Of a DNA stretch of 11,488 nt, positions 1 through 6,812 are shown one piece after another. The number at the start of each line of letters is the position of its first letter. The first letter of the stretch is position 1. Where the stretch lies: positions 1-11,488 of the forward strand of contig JBEKZI010000071.1 of NCBI GenBank assembly GCA_049510055.1, read 5' to 3'. The translations under genes and the position numbers were made by a program. The stretch comes from JALHTV01 sp049510055 (GTDB lineage Bacteria; Planctomycetota; Phycisphaerae; SM23-33). The notes beneath the pieces are model-generated. The model ran no database searches and was not told the DNA's origin. It saw nothing but the letters and a program-made list of their open reading frames with translations.

Positions 1-29
1 AGGGCGTCAACGCTCAAAGACTCGCCGGC

Positions 30-1172
30 TCAGGGGCGCGGTGCCGCGGCGGCGGTGGCCGTGATGGCCAGGTTGTCCCAGATCAGGCGCGGATTGACGT
101 TCCGCCACAGCATTTGTTCGTATTCGTCGAGATGCTCGATGACCCTGGCCAGTTCCGCCGGGGCGAACCGGCCGGCCAACGCGGCCACGGCCTTGGCCTG
201 GTCGGCGTGGATCAACGGGCGGTCGGCGCCGGTGGCGACCGTCAAGGCGTCGCGGAAGAAGCTGGCGACCAGGGCCAGGATGTCCGCCCCGGCCCGGCGG
301 TGGGCTAGTTGCTTGGAGAGGTCAGCGTCCTGCTCCTGCTTGACCTTGGCGACGGCCTGGCCGGCCAGGTCGTCGGCGATCTTGGCCAGGTGCTCGCCCA
401 GTTCGGCGTCGCCGGCCGCCAGGCGCTTCAGCAGCTCGCACTTGATCGGGTACATGTCCTGCTCGGCCAGGCGCAAGGCCGCGCCCAGCGAGCCGTCGGT
501 GTAGGCGGCCCAGACGTCCGCCTGCTTGCGGTCCACGCCGGCGGCGACCAGGCGATCGCGCACGAAGTCCCGCGGCAGCAGCGCGAAGTTGACGAGCCGG
601 CAGCGGCTGAGCGTCGTCGGCAGCAGCGCCGCCGCTTGCGAGCACAGCAGGATGATCGTGACGGACGGCGGCGGTTCCTCCAGCGTCTTGAGCAGGGCGT
701 TCTGGGCGGATTCACTGAGCAGTTCGGCCTCCAGGACCACGAACACTTTGCCCCGGCCGCGGGAGGCGACCCGGCCGGCGGGGACGATCAGGAAATCGCG
801 GATGACGTCGATGCTCAATTCCTGCGTGACGCGGCCGCGGACGGCGGGGTCGTCGTGATAGCGGGCCAGTTCCTTGTAGATGCGGTGGAAGTCGGCGTGC
901 GTGTCGGCGTCCATTGCGCGGCAGCTGGGGCAGCGGCCGCAGGCCAGCTTCAGGAGGAAATCCGCCGCCAGCTCAGCCAATCGGCCGGCGTTGGGGCGCA
1001 CGGCCGGCTGCTCGCACAGCAGCACCTTGGCCAGCGCGATGGCCGCCGTCCGCCGGCCCACGCCGATGGGGCCTGAAAACAGGAACGCGTGCGGCATGCG
1101 GGCACTGTTCATCGCCTGCTGAAGCCGCGCCAGCGCCGAATCCTGTCCCACGATGTCCAAGAGGTCCGGCAT
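30..1172 (-). CDS. holB: DNA polymerase III subunit delta' (clamp loader)
   Basis: This 380-residue protein is the delta-prime subunit of the replicative clamp loader, which helps open and load the beta sliding clamp on DNA. The start MPDLLDIVGQ is typical of the family. A degenerate Walker A, GPIGVGRRT, spans residues 34-42 with Arg at position 40 where an ATP-binding site would have Lys. A four-cysteine zinc module uses C53, C78, C81 and C84 (CGRCPSC). The AAA+ core shows the degenerate Walker B region VVLEAE (145-150), NALLKTLEEPP (158-168) and the LSRC sensor motif (188-191). The C-terminal third is helical with a family-like ending. Only 6 bp separate its ATG from the tmk stop and no Shine-Dalgarno sequence is visible, so translation is probably coupled to tmk. 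Delta-prime subunits often have nonfunctional nucleotide sites, so the Lys-to-Arg change fits. A gamma/tau (dnaX) identity is unlikely given the length and the degenerate P-loop. Confidence 0.93.
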   Translation of the reverse strand: MPDLLDIVGQDSALARLQQAMNSARMPHAFLFSGPIGVGRRTAAIALAKVLLCEQPAVRPNAGRLAELAADFLLKLACGRCPSCRAMDADTHADFHRIYKELARYHDDPAVRGRVTQELSIDVIRDFLIVPAGRVASRGRGKVFVVLEAELLSESAQNALLKTLEEPPPSVTIILLCSQAAALLPTTLSRCRLVNFALLPRDFVRDRLVAAGVDRKQADVWAAYTDGSLGAALRLAEQDMYPIKCELLKRLAAGDAELGEHLAKIADDLAGQAVAKVKQEQDADLSKQLAHRRAGADILALVASFFRDALTVATGADRPLIHADQAKAVAALAGRFAPAELARVIEHLDEYEQMLWRNVNPRLIWDNLAITATAAAAPRP

Positions 1173-1178
1173 AAGAGG

Positions 1179-1838
1179 TTAGCGGCGATTTTTTGCGTTG
1201 GCGGCCTTCGGCCACGGCCAGGAGATGACGACGTCCATGACGCGCCGCTGGACCTGTTCCTTTGTGCCCGAGGCGTCCACGGCGGCGAAGTGCTTAGGAT
1301 CGTCCTTGGCTTGCTGGAGGAAAAGTTTGCGGACGATTTTGTGGTAGGCCAGGTCCTTGGATTCCACGCGGTCCGGACGGTGCACGCGGTCCAGACCCGC
1401 CTCGGCCGGCAGGTCCAGCACAATCGTCAAATCCGGCCAGGTCGCCCCGACGGCGGTGCGCCCCGCGGCCAGGATGCTTTCGGCATCCACGCCGCCGGCG
1501 CCCTGGTAGGCCACCGTGGAGGAAATATAGCGATCACCCAGCACGCATTGCCCGGCCGCCAGGGCCGGCTGAATGACCTGGTGCGCCAACTGCGCCCGAC
1601 TGGCCATGTAGAGCATCAGCTCGCACCGCACAGCCATCTCGGCGTGGTTGCGGTCCAGCAGAATGGCGCGAATTTTTTCCCCGATGGCCGTGCCGCCCGG
1701 ATCGCGAACCTGGCAGACGGTCAGCCCCTGTTGGCGCAAGGCCGCGGCCAGCAGGTCCACCTGCGTGCTCTTGCCGGCCCCATCGGGACCGTCGATGACG
1801 ATAAACCGGCCGGCCAGGATGTCCTTCAGCGTGCTCAT
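1179..1838 (-). CDS. tmk: Thymidylate kinase (dTMP kinase)
   Basis: This 219-residue cytosolic enzyme phosphorylates dTMP to dTDP with ATP, the step shared by the de novo and salvage routes to dTTP. The P-loop GPDGAGKST lies at residues 17-25, preceded by FIVID. The family motif that is usually EPGGT appears as DPGGT (46-50), a conservative change. LMLYMASRAQL (74-84) is the dTMP-binding helix region, DRYISSTVAYQG (102-113) carries the DRY motif, and the LID region has PDRVES (155-160) followed by HKIVRKLF. Length is normal for bacterial Tmk. The start is the first ATG before the P-loop; the Shine-Dalgarno region is weak. It is the first gene of a tmk-holB operon, a pairing common in bacteria. 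The divergent neighbour is hypF. Confidence 0.97.
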   Translation of the reverse strand: MSTLKDILAGRFIVIDGPDGAGKSTQVDLLAAALRQQGLTVCQVRDPGGTAIGEKIRAILLDRNHAEMAVRCELMLYMASRAQLAHQVIQPALAAGQCVLGDRYISSTVAYQGAGGVDAESILAAGRTAVGATWPDLTIVLDLPAEAGLDRVHRPDRVESKDLAYHKIVRKLFLQQAKDDPKHFAAVDASGTKEQVQRRVMDVVISWPWPKAANAKNRR

Positions 1839-1849
1839 GGTTGCCCGTT

Positions 1850-1878
1850 AGTATCCGACGCGGCTGGGAGTTTTACAA
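1850..1878 (-). promoter_or_regulatory. Candidate sigma70-type promoter for tmk-holB
   Basis: Read on the minus strand, TTGTAA (complement of 1873-1878) and GATACT (complement of 1850-1855) are separated by 17 bp. Each matches four of six consensus bases. The transcription start would lie only a few bases before the tmk ATG at 1838, giving an almost leaderless mRNA, which agrees with the lack of a good Shine-Dalgarno sequence. The match is moderate and could be chance. Confidence 0.3.
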
Positions 1879-1908
1879 GCCGCCTTTGGGTCGGCGCAGC
1901 GGGTGAGT

Positions 1909-1938
1909 TTGCAGGGGGCCGGGCTGTTTCGCTACAAT
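1909..1938 (+). promoter_or_regulatory. Candidate sigma70-type promoter for hypF-hypC
   Basis: TTGCAG (1909-1914) and TACAAT (1933-1938) are separated by 18 bp. The -10 box matches five of six consensus bases and the -35 box four of six, in a gap that is otherwise GC-rich. Transcription would start near 1945, leaving about 17 nt before the ATG at 1962 and about 5 nt before the alternative ATG at 1950. No operator for a hydrogenase regulator was recognised. Confidence 0.45.
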
Positions 1939-1947
1939 GAACGGTCT

Positions 1948-1953
1948 GGATGG
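1948..1953 (+). promoter_or_regulatory. Shine-Dalgarno-like site that favours the hypF start at 1962
   Basis: GGATGG lies 8 nt before the ATG at 1962 and resembles GGAGG. The upstream in-frame ATG at 1950 falls inside this site and has no comparable ribosome binding site of its own, so 1962 is preferred. The choice changes the protein by only four residues. Confidence 0.4.
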
Positions 1954-1961
1954 TTCCTGCG

Positions 1962-4334
1962 ATGAGAGCACAGCCAATACAACGAATTCGCGTCGCCATC
2001 ACCGGCCAGGTGCAGGGCGTGGGCTTTCGCCCGTTTGTTTACCGCCTGGCCGCGGAGCTTGGCCTGAGCGGTTTTGTAGCCAACGACTCCCAAGGGGTCG
2101 CCCTGGAGGTTCAAGGCGCCGCCGCGCGGCTGGAGATTTTTCTGCGGCGGCTGAGGATGGAATTGCCGCCCCTGGCGAAGATCGCGGAGGCCAGGCAAAG
2201 CCCCCTGGCCGTCGTGGCGGGGGAGATCGGTTTTGAGATTCTTCCTTCGCAAGCCGGCGAGGTGGCCGACGCCCAGGTCACGGTGGACACCGCCGTCTGC
2301 CGGCAGTGCCTGGCGGAGATGCGGAATCCGGCCGATCCGCGCTACCGTTACCCGTTCATCAATTGCACCGACTGCGGGCCGCGATACACAATCGTCCGCC
2401 GCATTCCCTACGACCGGCCCCACACGACCATGGCTGACTTCGCCATGTGCTCGCTGTGCGCGGGCGAGTACGCCGATCCGTCCTGCCGGCGGTTCCACGC
2501 CCAGCCGGTGGCCTGCCCGCGTTGCGGGCCGAGCGTCTGGCTGGTGGACACCCAAGGCCGCCAGATCGTCTGCGACGACGCCGTCGTCACCGCGGCCGAG
2601 ATGCTCCGCACCGGCGGCATCCTGGCCATCAAGGGGCTGGGCGGCTTCCACCTGGCCTGCCGGGCCGACGACGAGTCGCTCGTCAGCCGCCTTCGCCAGC
2701 GCAAGCGGCGCGACGAAAAGCCCTTCGCCCTCATGGTGGCCGACTTGGCCGCGGCGGAGAAACTCGTGGTCCTGGACGAGCAGGCCAGGGAACTTTTAGC
2801 CGGGCCCATCCGGCCCATCGTCCTCCTGCCCCGCCGGCCCGGGCGCCCCGCGGTGGCGGCATCGCTGGCAGAAGGCCTGGACTGCCTGGGCGTGATGCTG
2901 CCGTACACGCCGCTGCATCACCTGCTGTTTGACGAAGGGCTGCCGCCCCTCGTGATGACCTCCGGCAATCTGGCCGACGAGCCACTGATCAAGGACAACG
3001 ACGCCGCCATCGCCCACCTGGGCACCATCGCCGGCGCGATCTTGCTGCACAACCGCGACATTCAGCGGCGGATCGACGACAGCGTGGTCCAGTATCGTCC
3101 CGCCGGCCGGTGGACCGTCGTGCGGCGGGCGCGAGGCTATGCGCCCACGCCCGTCGTCCTGCCGCACCTGGCCGCCGACGCCCCCAGTGTGCTGGCCGTG
3201 GGAGCGGAGCTGAAGAACACTGTCTGCCTGCTGAAGGGCAACCGCGCGGTGCTCAGCGAGCACATCGGCGACCTGAAGGATGGCCGGACCTACCGCCACT
3301 TCCTCGACACCATCGACCACCTGGAGGCTTTGTTCGACATCCAGCCGGCGATCCTTGCGGCCGACGAGCATCCGCAGTACCTGTCCAGCCAGTACGCCGC
3401 GCGGCGGCATCGGGGCGAACTGGCCGGGCGGGCGGCCGTGCCGATCGTCGGCGTGCAGCATCATCATGCCCACATCGCCTCCTGCCTGGCCGAGCACGGC
3501 CGATGCGGGCCTGTCATCGGCCTGGCCTGCGACGGCATGGGCCTGGGCACCGACGGCGCCGTGTGGGGCTGCGAGATTCTGGCGGCCGATTTGGCGGACT
3601 TCCGGCGGCTGGGCCACCTGCGCTACGTGCCGCTGCCGGGCGGGGACGCGGCCGCAGTGGAGACCTGGCGGCCGGCGCTGGCGGCCCTGATCGACGCTTA
3701 TGGTGACGGCGGTTTGGAGGCCGCCCGGCGGTGTCGGCTGCAAGCCCCGCCGGAGGGCCTGGCGGCGGTGGCGGAGATGCTGGCCCTGGGCGCCAACTGT
3801 CCGCCCAGCAGTTCGCTGGGGCGATGGTTCGACGCCGTGGCGGCCCTGGCGTCCGTGGCGTCGACCAACGGGTTTGAAGCCCAGGCCGCGATGAAGCTGG
3901 AGGCCCTGGCCCGTCGCGACGTGGAGGAATCGTACGCCTACGAGATTCGCTCCGCCGGTCCGTTCGAGATCGACCTGCGGCCGATGGTCCGCGCGATGGT
4001 GGACGACGTCGCCGCCGGTCTGGAGGCCGGCATCATCGCGGCCAAGTTCCACAACACCGCCGCGGCGTTCCTGACTGAATCGGCCGCAAGGGCCAGGGCC
4101 GAAACGGGCCTGGGCGTTGTGGCCCTGTCGGGCGGGTGCTTTGCCAATCGGTATCTTTCCGCGCGGCTGGAGGCTAGGTTGAAAGCGGATGGATTTGAGG
4201 TCCTGGTGCATCAAGCCATCCCGTGCAACGACGGCGGCGTGGCGGTCGGCCAGGCGGCGGTGGCGGCGGCGCGGTGGGCGAGGGACCGCCGTTCGGCGGC
4301 GCGCAGCGGCCGGCAGGAAGGCGGGAGCGACTAA
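1962..4334 (+). CDS. hypF: Carbamoyltransferase HypF ([NiFe]-hydrogenase maturation)
   Basis: HypF activates carbamoyl phosphate with ATP and transfers the carbamoyl group to the C-terminal cysteine of HypE, where it becomes the cyanide ligand of the NiFe active-site iron. All four family modules are visible, numbering from the ATG at 1962. The acylphosphatase domain has GQVQGVGFRPFV near residues 15-26. Two zinc fingers of pattern Cx2Cx18Cx2C use C113/C116/C135/C138 and C163/C166/C185/C188. The YrdC-like domain includes GGILAIKGLGGFHLAC and MTSGN (332-336). The Kae1-like domain has the histidine motif HHHAH (500-504), DGMGLGTDGAVWG and SGGCFANRYL (723-732). At 790 residues it is slightly longer than the usual ~750 and looks intact. 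An in-frame ATG at 1950 would add four residues. hypC follows with a one-base overlap; no other hyp gene is present here. Confidence 0.97.
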   Translation: MRAQPIQRIRVAITGQVQGVGFRPFVYRLAAELGLSGFVANDSQGVALEVQGAAARLEIFLRRLRMELPPLAKIAEARQSPLAVVAGEIGFEILPSQAGEVADAQVTVDTAVCRQCLAEMRNPADPRYRYPFINCTDCGPRYTIVRRIPYDRPHTTMADFAMCSLCAGEYADPSCRRFHAQPVACPRCGPSVWLVDTQGRQIVCDDAVVTAAEMLRTGGILAIKGLGGFHLACRADDESLVSRLRQRKRRDEKPFALMVADLAAAEKLVVLDEQARELLAGPIRPIVLLPRRPGRPAVAASLAEGLDCLGVMLPYTPLHHLLFDEGLPPLVMTSGNLADEPLIKDNDAAIAHLGTIAGAILLHNRDIQRRIDDSVVQYRPAGRWTVVRRARGYAPTPVVLPHLAADAPSVLAVGAELKNTVCLLKGNRAVLSEHIGDLKDGRTYRHFLDTIDHLEALFDIQPAILAADEHPQYLSSQYAARRHRGELAGRAAVPIVGVQHHHAHIASCLAEHGRCGPVIGLACDGMGLGTDGAVWGCEILAADLADFRRLGHLRYVPLPGGDAAAVETWRPALAALIDAYGDGGLEAARRCRLQAPPEGLAAVAEMLALGANCPPSSSLGRWFDAVAALASVASTNGFEAQAAMKLEALARRDVEESYAYEIRSAGPFEIDLRPMVRAMVDDVAAGLEAGIIAAKFHNTAAAFLTESAARARAETGLGVVALSGGCFANRYLSARLEARLKADGFEVLVHQAIPCNDGGVAVGQAAVAAARWARDRRSAARSGRQEGGSD

Positions 4335-4567
4335 TGTGCCTGGCGATACCGGCGAAGGTGGAGAGCATCACCGATTCGGTGGGCGTGGTGGCCCTGGGCG
4401 GCAGCCGCACGAAGGCGGACCTGGCCTTGGTCCCCGACGTCAAGGTGGGCGATTGGGTGCTCCTGCACGCCGGCTACGCCATCACGATCCTGGACGAGGC
4501 CGAGGCCAAGCAGACCTACGACCTGCTGGCCTCGATGGACGCCCCGGATCAGGCGCCCCCCTTATAA
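4334..4567 (+). CDS. hypC: Hydrogenase maturation chaperone HypC/HybG family
   Basis: This 77-residue chaperone partners with HypD, carries the Fe(CN)2CO unit and delivers it to the hydrogenase large-subunit precursor. The N terminus MCLAIPAKV contains the invariant Cys2, which needs Met1 removed to work. VALGGSRTKADLALV and VGDWVLLHAGYAITILDEAEA match the OB-fold core and the helix of the family. The start is fixed by MCLAIP: the ATG at 4334 uses the last base of the hypF stop (TAATG), with GGGAG (4323-4327) 6 nt upstream, so hypF and hypC are very likely co-translated. The last codon and stop, TTA TAA (4562-4567), are the same six bases that end the convergent transporter gene. The frame is open further upstream inside hypF, but that extension is not homologous to HypC. 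Confidence 0.95.
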   Translation: MCLAIPAKVESITDSVGVVALGGSRTKADLALVPDVKVGDWVLLHAGYAITILDEAEAKQTYDLLASMDAPDQAPPL

Positions 4568-6526
4568 CCGCACGGGCAGGATGACGAAGGGGATGCCTTC
4601 GGCGTAGAGGCGGCGCTGGGCGGCGAAGACGATGTAGTTGTGCAGCAGCCGGTTCAAGGGGGATTCCTTGGCGAATACCAATTGGCCGCCGAAGAAGACG
4701 ACGTTAGGGAATTTCCGGCTGACCTCCAGGGCGAGCTTGCCGATCTCCTCAATCACGTCAACCCCCGTGGCGCAAAAGCCCTCGGCGTACAAGCCGTGCT
4801 TGGCCATGTAGTCCACGTAACGCTGGACCTCGGTCGAGGCGTGCTCGCGGAGCTGCTGGACCTCATGGACGCCCTTGAAGTTCCCGGCGTCGATCACGCC
4901 GATCTGCACGAAGGCGTAGTTGTCAAACGATTTGCCGAACAGGCGGATGACCGCCAGCAGCGAGTGCAGCCCCAGGCCGTTGAAGCCGTTGACCAGGATG
5001 GCGGCCGTGTTGCCGCCGGGGGTCATCCGGGGCGGGGCGGGGAGCGGGGAGACCTGCTCCGCCTCGGCCACGGCCACCAGGCCGTCCAACCGCTTGAGCG
5101 TGGCAAAGGTGCGCTTGTAGTGCCGCCGGATGGACAAGGCCAGGACGGCTAGGGCACTGGTGATCAGCAAGGTGATCCAGCCGCCCTCGTGGAACTTGAC
5201 GACGATCATGCTCACCAGGATGGAACTGCACAGCACCAGTCCCAGGGCATTGATCGACAATTTTTTGCGCCAGGCGGCGACCGTGGCCCGCACGCTCCAC
5301 CAGTGCCGCACCATGCCCGACTGCGAGAGCACAAAGGTGATGAAAACGTTAATGCTGTACAGCACCACCAGAAAGCTGACGCGGCCTTGAGTCAGCAGCA
5401 CCAGGACCAGGGCCGCCATCCCCATGACCACGATGCCGTAGGCCGTCACCAGCCGGTCGCTGAGGACGGCGAATTTGCCGGGGAACCACCGGTCCAGCGC
5501 CATGTTGGAGATGACGCGCGGACCGTCCACGAATCCCGCCTGGGCGGCCACGAACAGAATGGCCGCTTCGGAGACCAGGGTGATCCAGACGAAGGCGCGG
5601 CCGCTGTCGCCCCAGTTTCCGGTGACCGTGTCCAGCAAGACGGCGTTGGCGGTCTTTTGCCCCGTGGCCGTCACGCCGTGCAGGAAGTAAACGACCATCA
5701 ACCCGCCGGCGGTAAAGGCCAAGGACACGGCCATGTAGAGCATCGTCCGCTTGGCCGTGTGCACCCGCGGTTCGCGGAGAATCGGCAACCCGTTGGAAAC
5801 CGCCTCGATGCCGGTGAACGTGCCCGCGCCCATGCTGTAGGCCCGCAGGAGCAACACGAGTATTCCCGCAAGCCCCAGCTCGCTCCTGGCCTTGGACAGG
5901 TCCGTCGCGGTCGACGCCACGATCTGGCCGGCGGCTGGTCCGTGGGCGACGAAGGAATAGAGAATAACGAAAACGTGCGTGATGACGAAGATCAGAAAGA
6001 TCGGGATCAGCGGAATCACCGACTCGCGGACCCCCCGCAGGTTCATAATCATCAGCACGAGGATGCCTGCGGCGGCGCACAGCACCTTGTACCGTCCCCA
6101 CTCGGGCGGCAGAAAGCTGAACAGGGCGTCCGCCCCGCTGGCGATGGATACGGCGATCGTCAGCATGTAGTCGATCAGCAAGGCGCAACCGGACACCATT
6201 CCTAGCGTCGGTGAAAGGAGCTTGCTGGCGACCAGGTAACCCCCGCCGCCGGTGGGGAACAACTCCACGATCTGCGAGTAACTGGAACAGATGACAAAGA
6301 CCGTGATGGCAATGGCGATGCCGACGATCGGCCCCAGGAACATATGGTCGCGCAGGACCCCGATGGCTTCTTGCGGACCGTAACAGGAACTGGACAAGCC
6401 GTCGGCGCCCAGCCCCACCCAGGCGAAAAAGGCTATCAGCGATATTTTGTGAAATACCGTCCGGTCGGTGGGGCTGCGGGCCGCGCCGACAACGAGGTTC
6501 TTAAGCCGTTGAAGGAGACCGCTCAT
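4562..6526 (-). CDS. KimA-like APC-superfamily potassium importer
   Basis: This 654-residue membrane protein matches B. subtilis KimA (YdaO), a proton-coupled high-affinity K+ importer inhibited by c-di-AMP. About twelve membrane segments occupy residues 25-467, followed by a cytoplasmic domain (about 470-654) ending in FVILPVRL, as in KimA. Recalled KimA K+-site residues are matched in register: D42 and Y49 in ADGLSSSCYG, D119/Y120/T123/S127 in LLIDYMLTIAVS, T238 and E241 in FTGIEAVSNG, and Y390 in VLYSINVF. PTGGGGYLVASK and MNLRGVRES are also family motifs. This makes K+ a better guess than an amino acid, although homologues with other substrates exist. The ATG at 6526 is the only good start; the nearest purine-rich site, GGGGA, is about 12 nt upstream, which is far. 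Its 3' end overlaps hypC by 6 bp. The upstream leader holds inverted repeats (separate entry). Confidence 0.88.
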   Translation of the reverse strand: MSGLLQRLKNLVVGAARSPTDRTVFHKISLIAFFAWVGLGADGLSSSCYGPQEAIGVLRDHMFLGPIVGIAIAITVFVICSSYSQIVELFPTGGGGYLVASKLLSPTLGMVSGCALLIDYMLTIAVSIASGADALFSFLPPEWGRYKVLCAAAGILVLMIMNLRGVRESVIPLIPIFLIFVITHVFVILYSFVAHGPAAGQIVASTATDLSKARSELGLAGILVLLLRAYSMGAGTFTGIEAVSNGLPILREPRVHTAKRTMLYMAVSLAFTAGGLMVVYFLHGVTATGQKTANAVLLDTVTGNWGDSGRAFVWITLVSEAAILFVAAQAGFVDGPRVISNMALDRWFPGKFAVLSDRLVTAYGIVVMGMAALVLVLLTQGRVSFLVVLYSINVFITFVLSQSGMVRHWWSVRATVAAWRKKLSINALGLVLCSSILVSMIVVKFHEGGWITLLITSALAVLALSIRRHYKRTFATLKRLDGLVAVAEAEQVSPLPAPPRMTPGGNTAAILVNGFNGLGLHSLLAVIRLFGKSFDNYAFVQIGVIDAGNFKGVHEVQQLREHASTEVQRYVDYMAKHGLYAEGFCATGVDVIEEIGKLALEVSRKFPNVVFFGGQLVFAKESPLNRLLHNYIVFAAQRRLYAEGIPFVILPVRL

Positions 6527-6598
6527 TTCGGCTATTTTTCCCCGGCCTTTGCGGCCCTATCGCCGCGAAGACGGCATGAAGCTAGTTCTATTCAGCGG

Positions 6599-6640
6599 GT
6601 CTGGGCTATGCCGGGGGGTCGGGTAAGTCTACCCAGACTT
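6599..6640 (-). promoter_or_regulatory. Overlapping inverted repeats in the leader of the kimA-like gene
   Basis: Three pairings compete within 42 bp. GTCTGGG (6599-6605) pairs with CCCAGAC (6632-6638). GGGTA (6621-6625) pairs with TACCC (6630-6634). AAGTCT (6625-6630) pairs with AGACTT (6635-6640). They share bases, so a transcript could form only one of them at a time. The element lies 73-114 nt upstream of the transporter start and would be in its 5' UTR if transcription begins further upstream. It could also be a DNA operator. Function is not known. Confidence 0.35.
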
Positions 6641-6719
6641 TCTGTTTCCGCAAGGGGCCGCCGGCCTTACTGTGAGGTTATCGGCGAGGCTGCCGGAGAA
6701 AGGTAAGCCCGACAGTTCA

Positions 6720-6749
6720 TTGTCCGCATGGTCCGGGGCAAGGTAAAAT
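6720..6749 (+). promoter_or_regulatory. Candidate sigma70-type promoter for the glycosidase gene
   Basis: TTGTCC (6720-6725) and TAAAAT (6744-6749) are separated by 18 bp. The -10 box matches five of six consensus bases and the -35 box four of six. Transcription from about 6756 would give a leader of roughly 57 nt containing the AGAAGG Shine-Dalgarno at 6800-6805. TAAAAT is one of the few AT-rich hexamers in this half of the gap. Confidence 0.4.
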
Positions 6750-6812
6750 CCCCGTCCATAACCGCACGATAGGCTCACCGGCCCGGCCGGCCACGGATGA
6801 GAAGGTGCCACG

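Larger units (their letters stand above)
6527..6812. other. Divergent intergenic region between kimA-like gene and glycosidase gene
   Basis: These 286 bp contain no credible gene. They must carry the promoters for two divergent genes. The left part (6540-6640), nearest the transporter, is rich in inverted repeats. A small minus-strand hairpin with stem GGCC and loop GCAAA (6544-6556) sits directly before the SD-like GGGGA of the transporter. The right part has a promoter-like pair (6720-6749) and the AGAAGG ribosome binding site (6800-6805) for the glycosidase. No tRNA, small ORF with a good start, or recognised riboswitch was found. Confidence 0.7.

Noticed and set aside
1..29. Start of another gene left of holB
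   Set aside because: Twenty-nine bases are too few to judge and contain no recognisable motif or terminator.
309..1076. A 255-codon open frame on the plus strand opposite holB
   Set aside because: It is antisense to holB, has low-complexity composition and shows no recognisable motif.
2796..4214. A 472-codon open frame on the minus strand opposite hypF
   Set aside because: It lies wholly antisense to a gene with every HypF motif intact. Its translation is low-complexity, rich in Gln, Arg, Gly and His, as expected from GC-rich codon bias, and matches no family I know.
5189..6205. A 338-codon open frame on the plus strand opposite the KimA-like gene
   Set aside because: The translation is extremely His, Gln, Asp and Gly rich, which is what antisense reading of GC-rich transmembrane codons gives. 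The opposite strand encodes a clear transporter.
6541..6560. A c-di-GMP-I (GEMM) riboswitch fragment suggested by CCGCAAAGGCC on the minus strand
   Set aside because: The GCAAAG string is explained by a small GGCC hairpin. The second helix with tetraloop and receptor and the downstream GEMM elements are absent.
6622..6747. GGTAA repeated at 6622, 6702 and 6742, spaced 80 and 40 bp
   Set aside because: The repeated unit is only five bases with no conserved flanks, so chance is an adequate explanation.
6527..6812. A ydaO-type c-di-AMP riboswitch upstream of the KimA-like gene
   Set aside because: A short stretch on the minus strand (CCCGACCCCCCGGCATAGCC) loosely recalls the ydaO 3' core, but the GGGGUGAAUC-like and GGGGACCC-like segments are missing. 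By eye it does not qualify; a covariance-model search would decide.
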